NCBI GenBank assembly: GCA_003049485.1
Contig: PYST01000416.1
Coordinates: 1 to 30,810, forward strand
Direction: 5' to 3'
Length of the DNA: 30,810 nucleotides
DNA from: Ophioceras dolichostomum
Lineage: Eukaryota; Ascomycota; Sordariomycetes; Magnaporthales; Ophioceraceae
Part shown: positions 1-11,400 of the stretch, one piece after another
Layout: each line of letters starts with the position of its first letter
How positions within the stretch are numbered: the first letter of the stretch is position 1
The notes under the pieces: model-generated
The model's database searches: none
What the model was told of the DNA's origin: nothing
What the model saw: the letters and a program-made list of their open reading frames with translations, nothing else
Position numbers and translations under genes: made by a program

Positions 1-418
1 CATTCACTCTGTAGATAGACAGAATAAGAAGGGCAGGGGCTCTTCAATACACTCATTCAAATAGTTCTCTTCTCTCCTTTCCAATACATTGCAGGCTCTG
101 CCTCGAGATGTTTCCGCCTGGTAAAGCCCCTCCCACATCCGCCGCGTCATCTCAGGAGGTAGACCAGCAGCTTTCCCAAAAGGGCTCTAATCCTTAGCCC
201 TCGACGGGGGACTATGCCGATGTAGGCCCAAGGAGGAGGAGATGGCGTTTGTTTCAAAACATCTTGGGTGGTGGACCAGTGCTCGGAAGTGCCGCGGTAG
301 TGGGATTGCGGGATGGTGGCAGCAGAATCGAAATCAGACTTGAGCGAAAGAATCGAAACGAGATTGTGACCGGGGCTTTGCGTTTTGATTATAACCTAGC
401 TAGAGGGAAGGTCCCTAC
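1..418. other. Left-edge intergenic sequence, no supported gene
   Basis: No open frame here carries a recognisable motif. A short open stretch starts with ATG at 108 and stops near 198 (29 codons); nothing supports or excludes it as an exon of a gene cut by the window edge. A CCTAGGT-type motif, which recurs in several other non-coding parts of the window, lies at the right end of this stretch. Confidence 0.4.
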
Positions 419-680
419 CTAGGTCCCTAGGCAAGCATCAAGGCTACGCTTCGAGCTGCTTCGTGTCTTGTCCGACTTGGCCGACTTGGCGGATGACTGC
501 TTGGCCGCCAACGTCAGCTGCTTTGAAGAAGACGGTTCCGGCGTCGCCGGGTTGTCCCTCGCCGCGAGCTCGTCTTCGAGCTTTCCGTTGGCCTCCTTCA
601 GCCGGGCGCAACCAGCCGTCATGGCCCGCAGCTAGCTGGTCGTCCAATGTCTGCATGCGCTCGTATCGGATGAGCTATAC
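419..680 (-). pseudogene. Decayed coiled-coil protein fragment with a one-base frameshift
   Basis: Two overlapping minus-strand frames appear to continue one protein. The upstream frame gives LIRYERMQTLDDQL (about 680-640). The downstream frame continues as LRAMTAGCARLKEANGKLED and ends in a Ser/Lys-rich tail with a stop at 419. Moving between them needs a shift of one base within the CAGCTAGCTGCGG stretch near 630-640. Leucines and charged residues are spaced as in a coiled coil. No ATG, promoter or upstream exon is convincing. I read it as the C-terminal remnant of a dead gene or mobile element, but the family is not recognised and a sequencing error in a live 3' exon cannot be excluded. 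Confidence 0.3.
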
Positions 681-1801
681 CAAGATTGGTACGGGACACT
701 CGACGACCTCCACACAGCTGCACTCTCAGTCACTTCGACGGGGCCGAGCAAAGAGTACTAATATATGGCAAGGACAGGGAAGCATACAAGACAAACAAGA
801 CCTACAGGACAATGTACGAACAACTGCAAATCAGAAACTTTACACAGCTTCAAACTGCCCGAAACTATATTTCAACACCAACCCGGTATGGTAGTTAAGG
901 GGTAAGCGTTTCCAAGCCTTGTAGAGTCATATAACAGCTCCACCAATCAGCCGTTGGAGATTGTCTGGGGAGGCAGAGAATAGCAAATCCTAGTGAATTG
1001 CCTTAGTGTGTAATTGACGAAAAGACCCCTAAGCCCTATCTTTTCGATCACAGTACTCAGAGACCGACATTGCCGCTGAGCAGACGTAAACTGGTATAGG
1101 AAATGGCGAACCAGGATAGCATTTCACGCCGATAGTTGCTCTCAGTCGTCATTTTAACCTCTGAACTGATGAACAGGGCACCCAAGCACTTTATCAGATC
1201 CGCCAGAATGCTCCCTGTATGATCTGATTCCACGCGCCGGAGCGTCCGTTCCAACTTCCAACCGCACGCGACAGTGGGGGGAGTCTGTGTAAGGTGGGTC
1301 GGTCCTGCGCGACCGAGGTTCAACGGCCAAGCCTGTGACGTTGCGACGTTGCTTTCGCACTTCTCGGTCTTTGATCGTGACCCCACCGAAGACGTGTGTG
1401 CCCAACGCGGCTCTCACCAAAAATTGGCCGACGAGTACGACGAATCAGACCGTATCACAATCCTTGCCTCGTAAAACGGCTGATGACTGACGACGTCTTC
1501 CCAACAGCCCAACAGAAAGGCTGTTGATGTAGTTGTAGAATATTAAGTCCCTCATCAGTCAACGCCTTTTCTTGTTTGTTCGGAAAGGTGGATGATCGCT
1601 CCCACGCATCAGCAAAGGCACTGACGGATTTAAGCATCATCCTTCGCCGCCGATAAGAAACTCTACCCTCCAACAGCTGCACTTCTACGTATCCCATCTT
1701 CTATCTGATACTGTGATAAAGCCTAAACCCGAAGTGATCGTCTCCGACTTCCTAGACCATTCCTGTATAGACTCAAAAATCCCACACAAATATTCGCAGA
1801 A
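681..1801. other. Intergenic region upstream of the alpha/beta hydrolase
   Basis: All open frames here are short, lack start or splice context and show no recognisable protein motif. The right end should hold the promoter and leader of the hydrolase starting at 1802. No clear TATA or CCAAT element was picked out. Confidence 0.5.
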
Positions 1802-3055
1802 ATGGCTGCGCAATTAGCTACCGGGTTTGCCGCCTCCTCCCCTGCCATCGACTCGAGTAGGCTTTTGATGAGTGATGCCTGTCTTGCGGCCCTTTGACAT
1901 GAGCCGCTAACATGCTCGACGCAGACTCAACTCCCAGGAACTCGACTCAATAGCAGACACCCTCAAGCATCCGGCCTACCCATCAGCAACATGGAAGCTA
2001 CTGCCGACGAGAAGCGGGCTGACGCCCGTAGCTGAAGGCCGTGGGGGCCCCCTCAAGATCTCCTGGGAGATCCACGGGTCGGGCCCTACCAAGATTATCG
2101 TAAGTGCACGCCTCAGGTACCCATACTACGGGCCATCAAAGAGAAGAAAAAAAATTAACAGAGCTGGTTCTCTCCGCAGTTCATCATGGGCCTCGGGGGA
2201 TTCAAGACAGCATGGCAGCGCCAAACGCTGCACTTCGGCCACGAGCGCGGCGACGCATACTCGGTCCTAGTCCTCGACAACCGCGGCATGGGCCTCAGCG
2301 ACCGGCCGCTCATGCGCTTCTCCACCTCCGAGATGGCGCAGGACGTGATCGAGATCGCCGACCTCGCCGGCTGGACCGCGCACCGCCAGCTTCACGTGGT
2401 CGGCATCTCGATGGGCGGCATGATCGCGCAAGAAGTAGCCTGCGCCGTCCCCCGCCGCGTCGCCTCGCTGACGCTCTGCTCCACCGCGGCCACCATCCGC
2501 AACACGTCCACCTTCGCCGAGAACCTCCAGGACCGCATGGCGTGGCTGATCCCGCGGGGTCTCGAGGCCAGTGTGCACAACGCGGCCGTGCGCATGTTCC
2601 CCGCGTCCTGGCTCTCCGCGCCGGACGGCGCGCACCTGCCGCAGAGGGGCACGCCGGGCGTCGAGATGCCGCCGGGAGGAGAAAGGGAGTATCCGCGATT
2701 CAACAGCAACTACCAGCGCTTCGCCGCGTCGGAGATGCACAAGCGGCTGGACAAGGCGCACTTCACCACGCCGGGGTTCCTCCTGCAGCTGATCGCCGCG
2801 GGTTGGCACCACAAGAGCCGCGAGCAGCTGACGACCATGGCGGACGCTGTTGGGAGGGGCCGGATCACCGTCCTGCACGGAACCATCGACAAGATGATCA
2901 CCGTCCCGCACGGGGAGACGCTCATCGAGTGGATCCAGCCGGCGGGTGCTCACATCGTCCCGGGTATGGGCCACGCTCCCGTCGCTGAGCGCTGTGAATG
3001 GTTCAACAGCCTGCTGGAGGATCGTATTCGGGCGGCGGAGAAGCTAAACGTATGA
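1802..3055 (+). CDS. Alpha/beta hydrolase fold protein (serine hydrolase, esterase-like)
   Basis: Proposed exons are 1802-1856, 1957-2099 and 2180-3055 (about 357 aa). Seen: IHGSGPTKII joined across a GTAAGT...CGCAG intron to FIMGLGGFKTAW (oxyanion-hole strand), the nucleophile elbow GISMGG (Ser about 143), a likely acid Asp in GTIDKM (about 303) and the catalytic His in PGMGHAP (about 331). This is the complete triad of the alpha/beta hydrolase fold. The overall pattern resembles the soluble esterase/methylesterase-like branch found widely in fungi; the substrate cannot be told from sequence. The intron 2 junction is firm. The first junction is not: exon 2 may start at 1925, 1954 or 1957, because the frame is open back to 1923 (QELDSIADTLKHP). 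No signal peptide is evident, so a cytosolic enzyme is likely. It is convergent with NMT. Confidence 0.85.
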
Positions 3056-3530
3056 TGAGTTACACTGGCAATAGTACCTATGGTGTTTGGTGGCAGTAAT
3101 GATGAAGCTGGGGGAGCCACTGGTCGTAGCCAGTATATACCTACGTCTACCTTCCTGTTCACCTACTACATAGATATTCTCTAATTCCCAAGGCCAGCAA
3201 GCCAGTCTCGCCATGTAAATGTGCACTGTATAGAAGGCTGTTGCGCTCCATATGGTTCTCAGATCATCGTAGGGGGTTCCAAGAAGGTTGGGTTGCCAGG
3301 CGCGGCACCTCCTTCGGTACATCAGGGAGATTGGGACAAGCAGGTTGGGAAGAAGATCAGACTGACTCGTAGTCCCGCGGTATCCCTAAGCGCCTTGTTG
3401 CCGACGATATGGATATGTTTTCGCGTGTCTAAATGTGTGTGCCTGCCTTAGCCCGTGCCTCTTTTCCTTGCCGAGTCCCCTCGCCCACCCCAAATATTGC
3501 AGCCATATCCATCCATCAGTTTATCCTCCA
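3056..3530. other. Convergent 3' region between the hydrolase and NMT
   Basis: This 475 bp stretch separates two stop codons facing each other and should hold both 3' UTRs and polyadenylation sites. No coding feature is supported. Confidence 0.6.
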
Positions 3531-5322
3531 TCACAGCATCGGGAAACCGATGCCGCTGAGGGTCGTGTCGTCCAACTGGTTCCGCTTGTCGACCCCACCA
3601 GCGATGGGCGCGGCGCGGTAGTTGAAGAGGTAGTAGTGCAGCTGGCCGTCTCCGGGGCCGAACTTCTGCTGCTCCAGGAAGAGTGCGTTGTCCATCAGCG
3701 AAAGAGCGTTGAACACGTCGAACTTGTGGCGCTTAGCCAGGATCAGACAGTCTCCGATCAGCGTGTTGAGCCGCGCCTTGAAAGCGGCGCGGTCGACGGG
3801 CTCCGTCAGGCCCGTCTCGGTCGCGTAGTAGAAGAGGTAGGCGGCCCGGATGGCCTTGTGCTTCGGGTTGTTGATGACGGAGGACTCTAGCGTGTAGAAC
3901 GAGAAGAAGTCGGTGATCTTCTTGGAGCTCTCGTCCTCGATGACGTACGAGTACACAACCTGCTCGTCGCCAGGCTCTTTCGTGTGCAGGAACCAGTGTT
4001 TCAGCTCGTTCTCGTCGTACTCGGGCGCCAGGTCGTAGCGCTTCAGATAGCGCTCGAACAGCGACTTGACGGCGCCGAGGTCCGCCACCGTCATCTCCCT
4101 CAGGCCGCGGACGGCCGTCTTCTCTGGGAGGTGGTACTTGCGCACCTGGTACTGGGGCTTGCTGCCCGAGGGTAGCGGGCTGAAGCCGACCTCGTACAGC
4201 TTCTGCCAGTTGAGAGCGCGGTGGTAGTACCGACATGTGCTGACGGGCTTGGGCAGCACCACACCCGCCGTGTAGATGGCCTGCCAGATTCCTACTAGGT
4301 TGATTCGTCGCGTGATCTCTTTGATGAGGACGGGCGCCAGTCGCTTGGATCGCAGCTTCTTATGGACGCAGATGAAGTTGACCTCGGAGCAGTTGAGCAC
4401 GTTCTTGCGGACGCGAAGCTGCAGAGGGATGGCTGAAATGAAGGCCACGAGCTTCCGAGACTGTGACGCCCGGACGCCTACGTACCATTCCGGCCGCCAT
4501 CCAGGGGACATTACCGCCCTGTGAAGAGGTTCGAACAAGTCAGTCAGCCATGAGTCTCCCTTCTCGGCCGCAAATCAGACTCTCCATCGATCGGACCTAC
4601 CACTTCAAGACAGAGGTAGAGTAGTTGAACCTGAACATGGCCTCGTCGTCCTCCACGTAGTGGCCATTCAACAGCTCAAAGACCTCCTTCGCCTGCGCCG
4701 CGTCCGTTAGGTCCGGCGTACACCACTCGAACCCCTCCATCATCTTGGGAGGCTCCTTGGGGATGTCCTCGACTTTCTGCTCCTTGATCGGTCCGTCCTC
4801 GACGGGACCCGTGTCCTCGCCAAACTTTGGCACGGGCTGTGTGCCCCAGAACTTGTAGCTCGCCATGTCTTTGACGTTCTTCCCGCTAGAAGCCAGGCCC
4901 GTCATGATGTCCTGCAGGCTCAACTTCTTAAGAGCCTCGACGGCTGCGTTCGCGTCGCTCGAGCCCGCCGCGGAGCCGGAGGCGATCGTGGACGAAGAGG
5001 AGGGCGCCGCGGCCGCGCCGGCTCCACCGAGGAGCTCCTGTGCGAGTGCCGGGTTGAGCTTCAGCAGCTCCGCGAGCTGATCCGACGTGAGCCCGCCCAT
5101 CGCCTTCTTCACGTCGGCCTCCGGGTCGGAGGACTTGCCGGCAACGGCCTCCTTGATTTTTTGCCGCTTGGACTTCTTCTTGGACGACCCGCCGGCGGCC
5201 TCCGGGGGGGCATCTTCGCCTTCCGACTCGACCTCGGTCGCTTTCGCAGGTGCGGGGGCGGGGTCGTTAACCTCGTCCGCCCCGTCCTTTGGGTCTTTCA
5301 CTGGTTTGGACTCTGTCGACAT
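3531..5322 (-). CDS. NMT1: Glycylpeptide N-tetradecanoyltransferase (N-myristoyltransferase)
   Basis: Transfers myristate from myristoyl-CoA to the N-terminal glycine of target proteins in the cytosol and on ribosomes. Exons are 5322-4601 and 4518-3531, giving 569 aa, a usual fungal size. The 82-nt intron (GTAGGT...CACAG) splits a Trp codon and rebuilds STSVLKWAVMSPGW. Family signatures are present: EVNFICVHKKLRSKRLAPVL (about 286-305) and KFGPGDG (about 526). The protein ends in a Leu, whose free carboxylate is the catalytic base in characterised NMTs. The N-terminal 160 residues are low complexity, with a Lys/Arg-rich patch (about 48-57) of the type linked to ribosome binding. The frame is open upstream to 5499, but the ATG at 5322 gives the compact MSTESKPVKD start and is preferred. 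It is divergent from the gene at 6023. Confidence 0.96.
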
Positions 5323-6022
5323 GGTGATAGAGGTTTGCGAGGTTTCAGTCGACGCGAAGAGATACGTCGGTATACCAGGCGAGAAAGGGCAGCCGTGCTT
5401 GATGGGAAAGATTCTGTTGCTGTCCTGAAGCTGACAGCTGGATTGCGGGGCAGTAAAGGGATGCACCGTGTTCTGTTTGTCGTCACTAGGTGCAAGCAAG
5501 GCTCAAAGCTTTATAATGTGGGGCCAGTCCAGGCTCCAAATTGTCGGTATGGCGACGGATAACGTTAAATTAAACTACGGGACCTGTACTTCATCGCCAA
5601 CGTTCACACCATCATGGTGTTGGCGTACAAAGTCCAACCCTGTAAAAATTCCTTGCTGTGATGTTGACCCGCGAGATCTTGTCGGCTGATGGAGGTGGAA
5701 CGGGGGCGTACGTGTTCGCGGGGAGTTGACGAGTCTGCACCTATGCACATGTCCCGTTTGGGAACGATGTGCTGCGCCTTCAAAAATGGGTGCCTGTCAT
5801 CTCCTGACCCTTGAGACCTTGAGATCCTCCGTCTCCGTCCCCGTCTCGTTCATCCTCCAGCCTGCCTTCGCCCGTCACTATTGCCATTGACCAGGCCACG
5901 TTTTCGTCAGAGAAAAAAAACCCTTCAGTCTCAATTGGCGATTGAGAGAGACCTACGTAGGCGAACGCCTGCAATTGGGCTGATTATAACTCCCACCTCA
6001 ATTTATTCAGCCATCATCAAAG
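5323..6022. promoter_or_regulatory. Divergent promoter between NMT and the one-TM protein gene
   Basis: A 700 bp region between two outward-facing start codons. Two ATTGG (reverse CCAAT) boxes sit at 5934-5938 and 5973-5977, about 50-90 bp before the ATG at 6023; both lie in very similar CAATTGG contexts. CCAAT is the target of the fungal HAP/CBC complex. No other gene is supported here. The function of the boxes is inferred from position only. Confidence 0.45.
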
Positions 6023-7270
6023 ATGAGCAAGCCGAAGGACCCGCTTCTGCCGCTCGAGGACTCTGTTTCGCTGCACACGAACCCTGGAGGTGGCAGCAAC
6101 AGCGGACTCGACCATCTCCTCGACGACGCCGACGATGACGTTCCGCACCTCGGGTCCAGGGGCGACGACGACGAGCTGCCGCCATTGTACACCGATGTCG
6201 CCGACTCGACCATCAGTGGAGGCAGCAGCCAGCCTCTGCTCGCCAACCAGCCGCACCCTCCGACCCTCGCCTCCGCCTACTACGCTCCTCCAAACGCCGT
6301 CTCAGCCCTCTCGATCGACCAGAACTCCGGGGCCGAGTGCTACATGGACAAGCGGCTCGACTCGGACCCGGAGCTGCTGGCGTCGCACGTCGCCGCTTGG
6401 GCAACGCGGCCGCCACGCATGTTCGTGCAGGTGATGGGCACACACCACGAGACGGTCGACAACCATGGCAAGAAGGAGCGCAAGAAGGTGACAGACTTTG
6501 ACGTGCGCGTCGAGCTGACCCCGTACCTATACTCGGACGCGACCAACCGGGTGTCGTGGCGGGAGGTGCGGACGGTCGAGAACAGCGAGAAGGCCCACCG
6601 TGGCACCGTGTGGGCGACACGCGCCCCCGGAAGCAAGCAGAGCATCGAGGTCGGCGGCAGCCCCAAGCCGTCACTGGCCGAGTGGTGCCACATGTACTGC
6701 GCCAGCCACGCCGGCCTCAAGTCCTTCACCCTGCGGCGCCGCGTCGTCGGCTTCGACCAGGACGCCGTGCGCGAGAAGATGATCGGGCTCGTGCGCGCCT
6801 CCAACTACCGGGGGCACATCGAGGTGCGGTTCCCGCTCGTGGACGAGCGCGTCGACGTCTACAACGAGTGCGGCGTGAACCGCTGGCGCCTGACCCAGTG
6901 GGTGCGGATCGTGTTCTTCATCACGCTCCTGTTCCTCTTCGTCTGGCCGTTCCTGTTCTTCGGTACCAAGCACTTCGAGGTCGTGGCCTCCGAGTGGCCC
7001 TTCTCGCGCCCCGGCGCCAACGGCCGCAAGGAGTACGTCTCCCTGAGCGAGGACCAGTGGTACAACCTGTGGGGACGCGCCATCCACAAGGCCGTCCTGG
7101 AGAAGCGCCAGTGCACGCTCGACCAGCAGGATCTCATCAACTCCCAGGGTGCAGAGCCGACGTTTCAGAGCGGGCAGCCTCTTGTCGATGGAGCCATGGG
7201 CTTCCTCAGGGCCGGGGTCAATGCTATGAACGAGGTCAACCGTCAATTCGGCTGGGGCGGGGACCGATGA
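6023..7270 (+). CDS. Conserved fungal single-pass membrane protein of unknown function
   Basis: An intronless 415-aa frame with coding character throughout. Order: an acidic, Ser/Pro-rich and probably disordered N-terminus (about 1-105, including an Asp/Glu cluster DDADDD), a soluble folded region (about 110-290) with HHETVDNHGKKERKKVTDFD and several Trp/Arg-rich strands, one strongly hydrophobic segment (about 293-318, VRIVFFITLLFLFVWPFLFF) and a C-terminal tail (about 320-415). There is no signal peptide; a single internal membrane anchor is likely. It does not contain Walker motifs, so any transporter-ATPase label for this family would not be supported. I recognise the pattern only as a conserved hypothetical of filamentous ascomycetes. 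The ATG at 6023 follows an A at -3 and no longer in-frame extension is convincing. Confidence 0.85.
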   Translation: MSKPKDPLLPLEDSVSLHTNPGGGSNSGLDHLLDDADDDVPHLGSRGDDDELPPLYTDVADSTISGGSSQPLLANQPHPPTLASAYYAPPNAVSALSIDQNSGAECYMDKRLDSDPELLASHVAAWATRPPRMFVQVMGTHHETVDNHGKKERKKVTDFDVRVELTPYLYSDATNRVSWREVRTVENSEKAHRGTVWATRAPGSKQSIEVGGSPKPSLAEWCHMYCASHAGLKSFTLRRRVVGFDQDAVREKMIGLVRASNYRGHIEVRFPLVDERVDVYNECGVNRWRLTQWVRIVFFITLLFLFVWPFLFFGTKHFEVVASEWPFSRPGANGRKEYVSLSEDQWYNLWGRAIHKAVLEKRQCTLDQQDLINSQGAEPTFQSGQPLVDGAMGFLRAGVNAMNEVNRQFGWGGDR

Positions 7271-8031
7271 GCCGATTGGAGGCGTCGTCCGCTCTTGGTT
7301 GACGGGAGAAGCAAGGACCGTGACCATGTTGAGATGAACGGGGAGTGGTTGGGTCCAAACAGTTGGGTTCCAATTTGGCCGGGGAATACTAACCAATGGC
7401 GTTTTATTTCAAGTTTGGGTGGTTTCCGGATGATCTCTCATCAACGCGACTGGCGAACTCTCCCCCTTTCCGAGATCTGCCCCTTTTGGCGGATCACTCG
7501 TAGTCTGATATCAGTGTCCTTTCTTCCTCTATTGGGATCTGGAATTCTTCGGTTTTTTCCCCCTCTGTCTCTTTATTCTGGCAAACGGACGATAGTTTAG
7601 ATATCGTTTGCTTGTCGGGGTTCTCCTCTTATCTTTGAAACCCATCCCTCCTCCCCTCAAGTTTTCTTAGTATTACTCTCTCAAAGTCAGGCTTCTTGGT
7701 CTATGTACCTATCGCATACCTACCACGCCCTTAAAATGATGCCCTTGATGCTCTAGGCTCTTTGAAGATATAGTTTTGCCTAGTCGTGAAATCAATACCG
7801 CCACATCACTCCTCAGGATGTGTAACAACCCCTTACAAAAAGCCAACAGAGTGGAACTTGAGACCGCTTCCTAGTATAATCGCGACAGCTTTCTGTCATG
7901 AAGCCAATATGTAATCTTCTGAAATTCCGACGTTCCAAATTCACAGTCCTAGTGTGAGACATGACAATAGTTGTGCTAGCTCATACCAGTGTGTTGTCGA
8001 GGTCTCGAGGTCCTCTTGGAGGAGTAAAGAC
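7271..8031. other. Convergent intergenic region left of the MITE-like element
   Basis: This is the 3' flank of the gene at 6023. It starts with a pyrimidine-rich stretch (about 7480-7680) that would fit a 3' UTR. No coding motif, RNA gene or second repeat was recognised. Confidence 0.5.
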
Positions 8032-8348
8032 TACGGAGGTTGGTTGCAAAAGTGTTGAGAAAAAGGTACGTGGGTGAAGTGGTCCGTACCTCGGTCTTTT
8101 TGGCGGCGATCACTATACTTAATACTGTGTTACGTTATCGACTGTAATTAATTTAGGCTGTCACTACGCTAGGATCGCTGTAAAGAGATGCGTTTAGCGA
8201 CTCCATTTAGGGACAGATAACCGGAAATCACTTGGAATTCAGGGATATTGCAATACGGAAGCCCCTACCAGCACAGTTAATCCACGTGATTCTACGTGAC
8301 CATACTGCCCGTTCTTCATTCTCGTCACTTTTGCAACCGACCTCCGTA
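8032..8348. mobile_element. MITE-like element with terminal inverted repeats and TA target duplication
   Basis: The left end (8032-8054) and the reverse complement of the right end (8326-8348) match at 22 of 23 positions, sharing TACGGAGGT, one mismatch, then GGTTGCAAAAGTG. A TA lies at both outer edges (8032-8033 and 8347-8348), as expected for the target duplication of Tc1/mariner/pogo-type elements. The unit between the TAs is 313 bp and has no coding capacity, so it would be a non-autonomous derivative. It sits in a convergent intergenic space, where insertion harms no promoter. A CACGTG palindrome (8283-8288) lies near the right end. The parent transposase family was not identified. Confidence 0.7.
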
Positions 8349-8483
8349 CAGATACTATAAATTATACATGGAGCTCGGTCCTTTTCATGGCCTCATGGTC
8401 GTGGAAAACAAGTAAATAGCTTCTGAAAGGTAAACCCCATGCCCATAGCACGGGTGTTCCGCTGCTCGTCAGAATTTCAAGCT

Positions 8484-11400
8484 TTATCCTTGCAGGGCAG
8501 GATTCCGGACGCAGAAGTCGTAATTTCCTTCCTGATAGTTGTTACCCCCTATTCGCAATGCAACGAGAATTCAAAATAGTCAGCAAGCAGTTCATATCAG
8601 AGCCACAGTGACGAAATACAAAAGATCCAAGTCTGGGAATGGTTTACGCTACGTCGTCGTTGCTAGGTGGTTCGATACTCACAGTAAGGTGGGAAGACAA
8701 CTGCCTTCCCGCTGGCGCCCTGGACGGCGAAGGTGGTGATGAAGACGAGCAGCTCGGTGCCGCCGCTGATGGCCGCGGCCAGGAGGTAGTTGTACTTGAG
8801 GAACCAGCGCGGATGGCGCTTGCGCACGTAGAACTGGATGGAGAAGCCGAGGATGAACTGCACCGTCACGGAGCTGTTGATGCCCACGGAGAGGAAGCCG
8901 AGGAAGGCGGCGATCAGGGGAACGACCACATAGTCGAAACCCGCCTTGGGGTACAGTCGGTGAGCGATGTACAGGGGAAGTGGCAGGGTGAGGCCGAGGG
9001 GAAGAGCAAAGACGACCCAGGAGTAGGTGCGGCCGATACTGAACATGTATTGAGAGAGGGCGCCGAAGGCGATGGCCTGAGGTTTTGGTCGATCATGATA
9101 ATAGCGTCAGCATGATATTCTTAGCAGGTTCGATGTCCAGGGACCAGGGACCAGGGCTCACGAGACGACACAGAAAAGATAATTATACCGACATTGGAGT
9201 TGAAAGACTGGATAGAATGTCCAGACCAGATGTTGGTACCCTGGGTGCTGAGGAGGATCTTCCTCTGGCTGGTGGTGATGGAGCTCATGATGGCGTAGTT
9301 CATCAACGCGCCGAAGACGGTCCCGAGGACCTGGAAGGTGAAGGTGGCCTTCGGGGCGAGCTTCCCGTAATGGGCCAGCTTGAGGTGGGAGACGAGCTGC
9401 ATGGCCTGCGTCTGCGTGGTTCCCCCAAACAGGACGAAGTACATCGACGCCACCGGCTTGCCCGGGTAGATGTAGCCCCCGACCAGCTGGACGACGGACG
9501 TGATGGGCACATAGAACCCCAGCAGGCCGGCCAGGGCCCCGAGGAACAGAGTGGCGATGAACGAGATAGTGATGGCCAGGACGAGACCCCACCAGGGGAG
9601 GGTCGTGTGGAGCGAGCCGTTGCAGGCGAGTGCCGCGATGACGGAGAAGATGAGCACGGAGGCGTACCACCAGTTGGGCACCTCGGGGTAGGCGAGCATA
9701 GCTCGGTGGTGGGGGTCGAGCCCGTCAAGGTTGACGCTCTCGGTTTGCTTCTCGCTGCCGGCTGGTGACTTTCGAAGCATCGCACGGGAGTTGGCGAGTC
9801 GCTGGCGTACGTTGGCGAGGTAGTGACGCATGCCAGCGACCGATGGCCGCTTGAAACTGAAGGTCTCGCTTATTGTCTCGTAGTGGTAGAGAAGAACTGC
9901 GGCGGCAGTCGAATGGTGAGATACAGCATGGGGGAAAATAGTAGGAGAATGAGGGAGGAGGGAACAACCGTGAACCGGCACTAAGATATTACATACTATG
10001 GACGATTGTGGCCGACACGGAGAGGTTCGTCGAGAGGAGAGTCGATGCGTAGGTGGCAGAAAAGGACGGCAGCCCCTGAGCCTGGAGCGCGCTGTGGTCG
10101 AGCTCAAAGTCGGAGTTCAGGATGGCAGACTGGTTGTAGATCCTGAAACTGGTCTCGGTGGAGTTCGAAGAGAACAGCTGCTGAGAAAGAAAAGGAAACT
10201 TCCGCGCGTTCCACACGTTCCCGTAGTAGAGGCCGACAAAGAGGACCATGCACAAGATATACCTAAATCATTGGATATACGAGATGTCAGCCCTGCCCCG
10301 CCTCACTGAATAGCCAGAGCAAGGGGGTGACAAGGACGTGATATTCCTCGCGGGGAAATTGCTACCCACCCAATGAATGCGTTCGTCAGGGTCTGGAGAG
10401 GGAGGAAGAAGGCGGAAGTGCCGATATACTGCCAGTCAAAGCAGATTGAGAGCAGCCCCAGGCCTTCGTTGCCGCTTGTGCCTCCGAAAATGTTGGCGAA
10501 CACGAGGTTTTTGCGATTCGCCAGACAGAGGATGCTGATTCCGGTCAAGACAGGCATAATCTTCTCTCGATATTAGTACAGGCCTCGCGCTCGGATGATG
10601 GGATGCGCCAGGGGATGAGCTTCTAACTCACATATTGAGGGAACAGCTCCCAAACTGCAACGACCACAAAGACGAGCCAGAAGAAGTTCCAGCGCTTCTT
10701 CGTCTCATCCCTGTCGCGATGCAGGGTCTCGACGAGGGTGCTCAGGGGGAGGACATTCGGCCACAGCATCTTGGTCGGATACACGAGGGCCTTGCGGAGG
10801 AATCCGGCGAGGCCGTAGCCCAGCAGCTGCGACGAGAAGAGCAGCAGGACGGCCACGACCGGGCTCGGGACCACGTTATAGTATAGCTTCTGCGCCGCCA
10901 GGACGTCGGTGGCGTGCGCCGCGTGCGAGGCCGAGCTGGAGAAGATGATGATGGCCAGGTGCTCCTTGGAGTTGAAGGGGTGGGGGTTCAGCCACCGGCT
11001 GACCCTGCCCTTGGCGGGGATGAACATGGCCATCCCGTTGCCGAGCACGTAGCTGATCACCGCCAAGAAGATGACCGAGACGGCGACCGGCTGAGGCTTG
11101 AACATGAAGATGGTGGCTAGGGCAGATCCGAACACCGAGATCCCGAGGCCTGAAATAGAGTTAGTCCATCGACAAGTGGGAATGTGGTATCAGTGTTGCC
11201 GCCGTAACCCCTGTTCCCACCCACACCTTGACTGTTCAGGAGTTACGAATGCATACCGAGGAAGTATGTCCGGAAAGTCCACGGGTTCAGGGCAGGATCG
11301 TCGTCGGTATGGAGGGCCTTCAAGGCCATAAGCTCCATATTGGCCACCACCCTTTCCCGGCCATAGTCTTCGACATCAGCTACATTTTCGACAGCTGTGG

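Noticed and set aside
2267..2974. Long minus-strand open frame of 235 codons
   Set aside because: Antisense to the hydrolase exon with its triad; Arg/Asp-rich composition is typical of a GC-rich shadow frame.
6671..7396. Minus-strand open frame of 241 codons
   Set aside because: Antisense shadow of the one-TM protein; no motif of its own.
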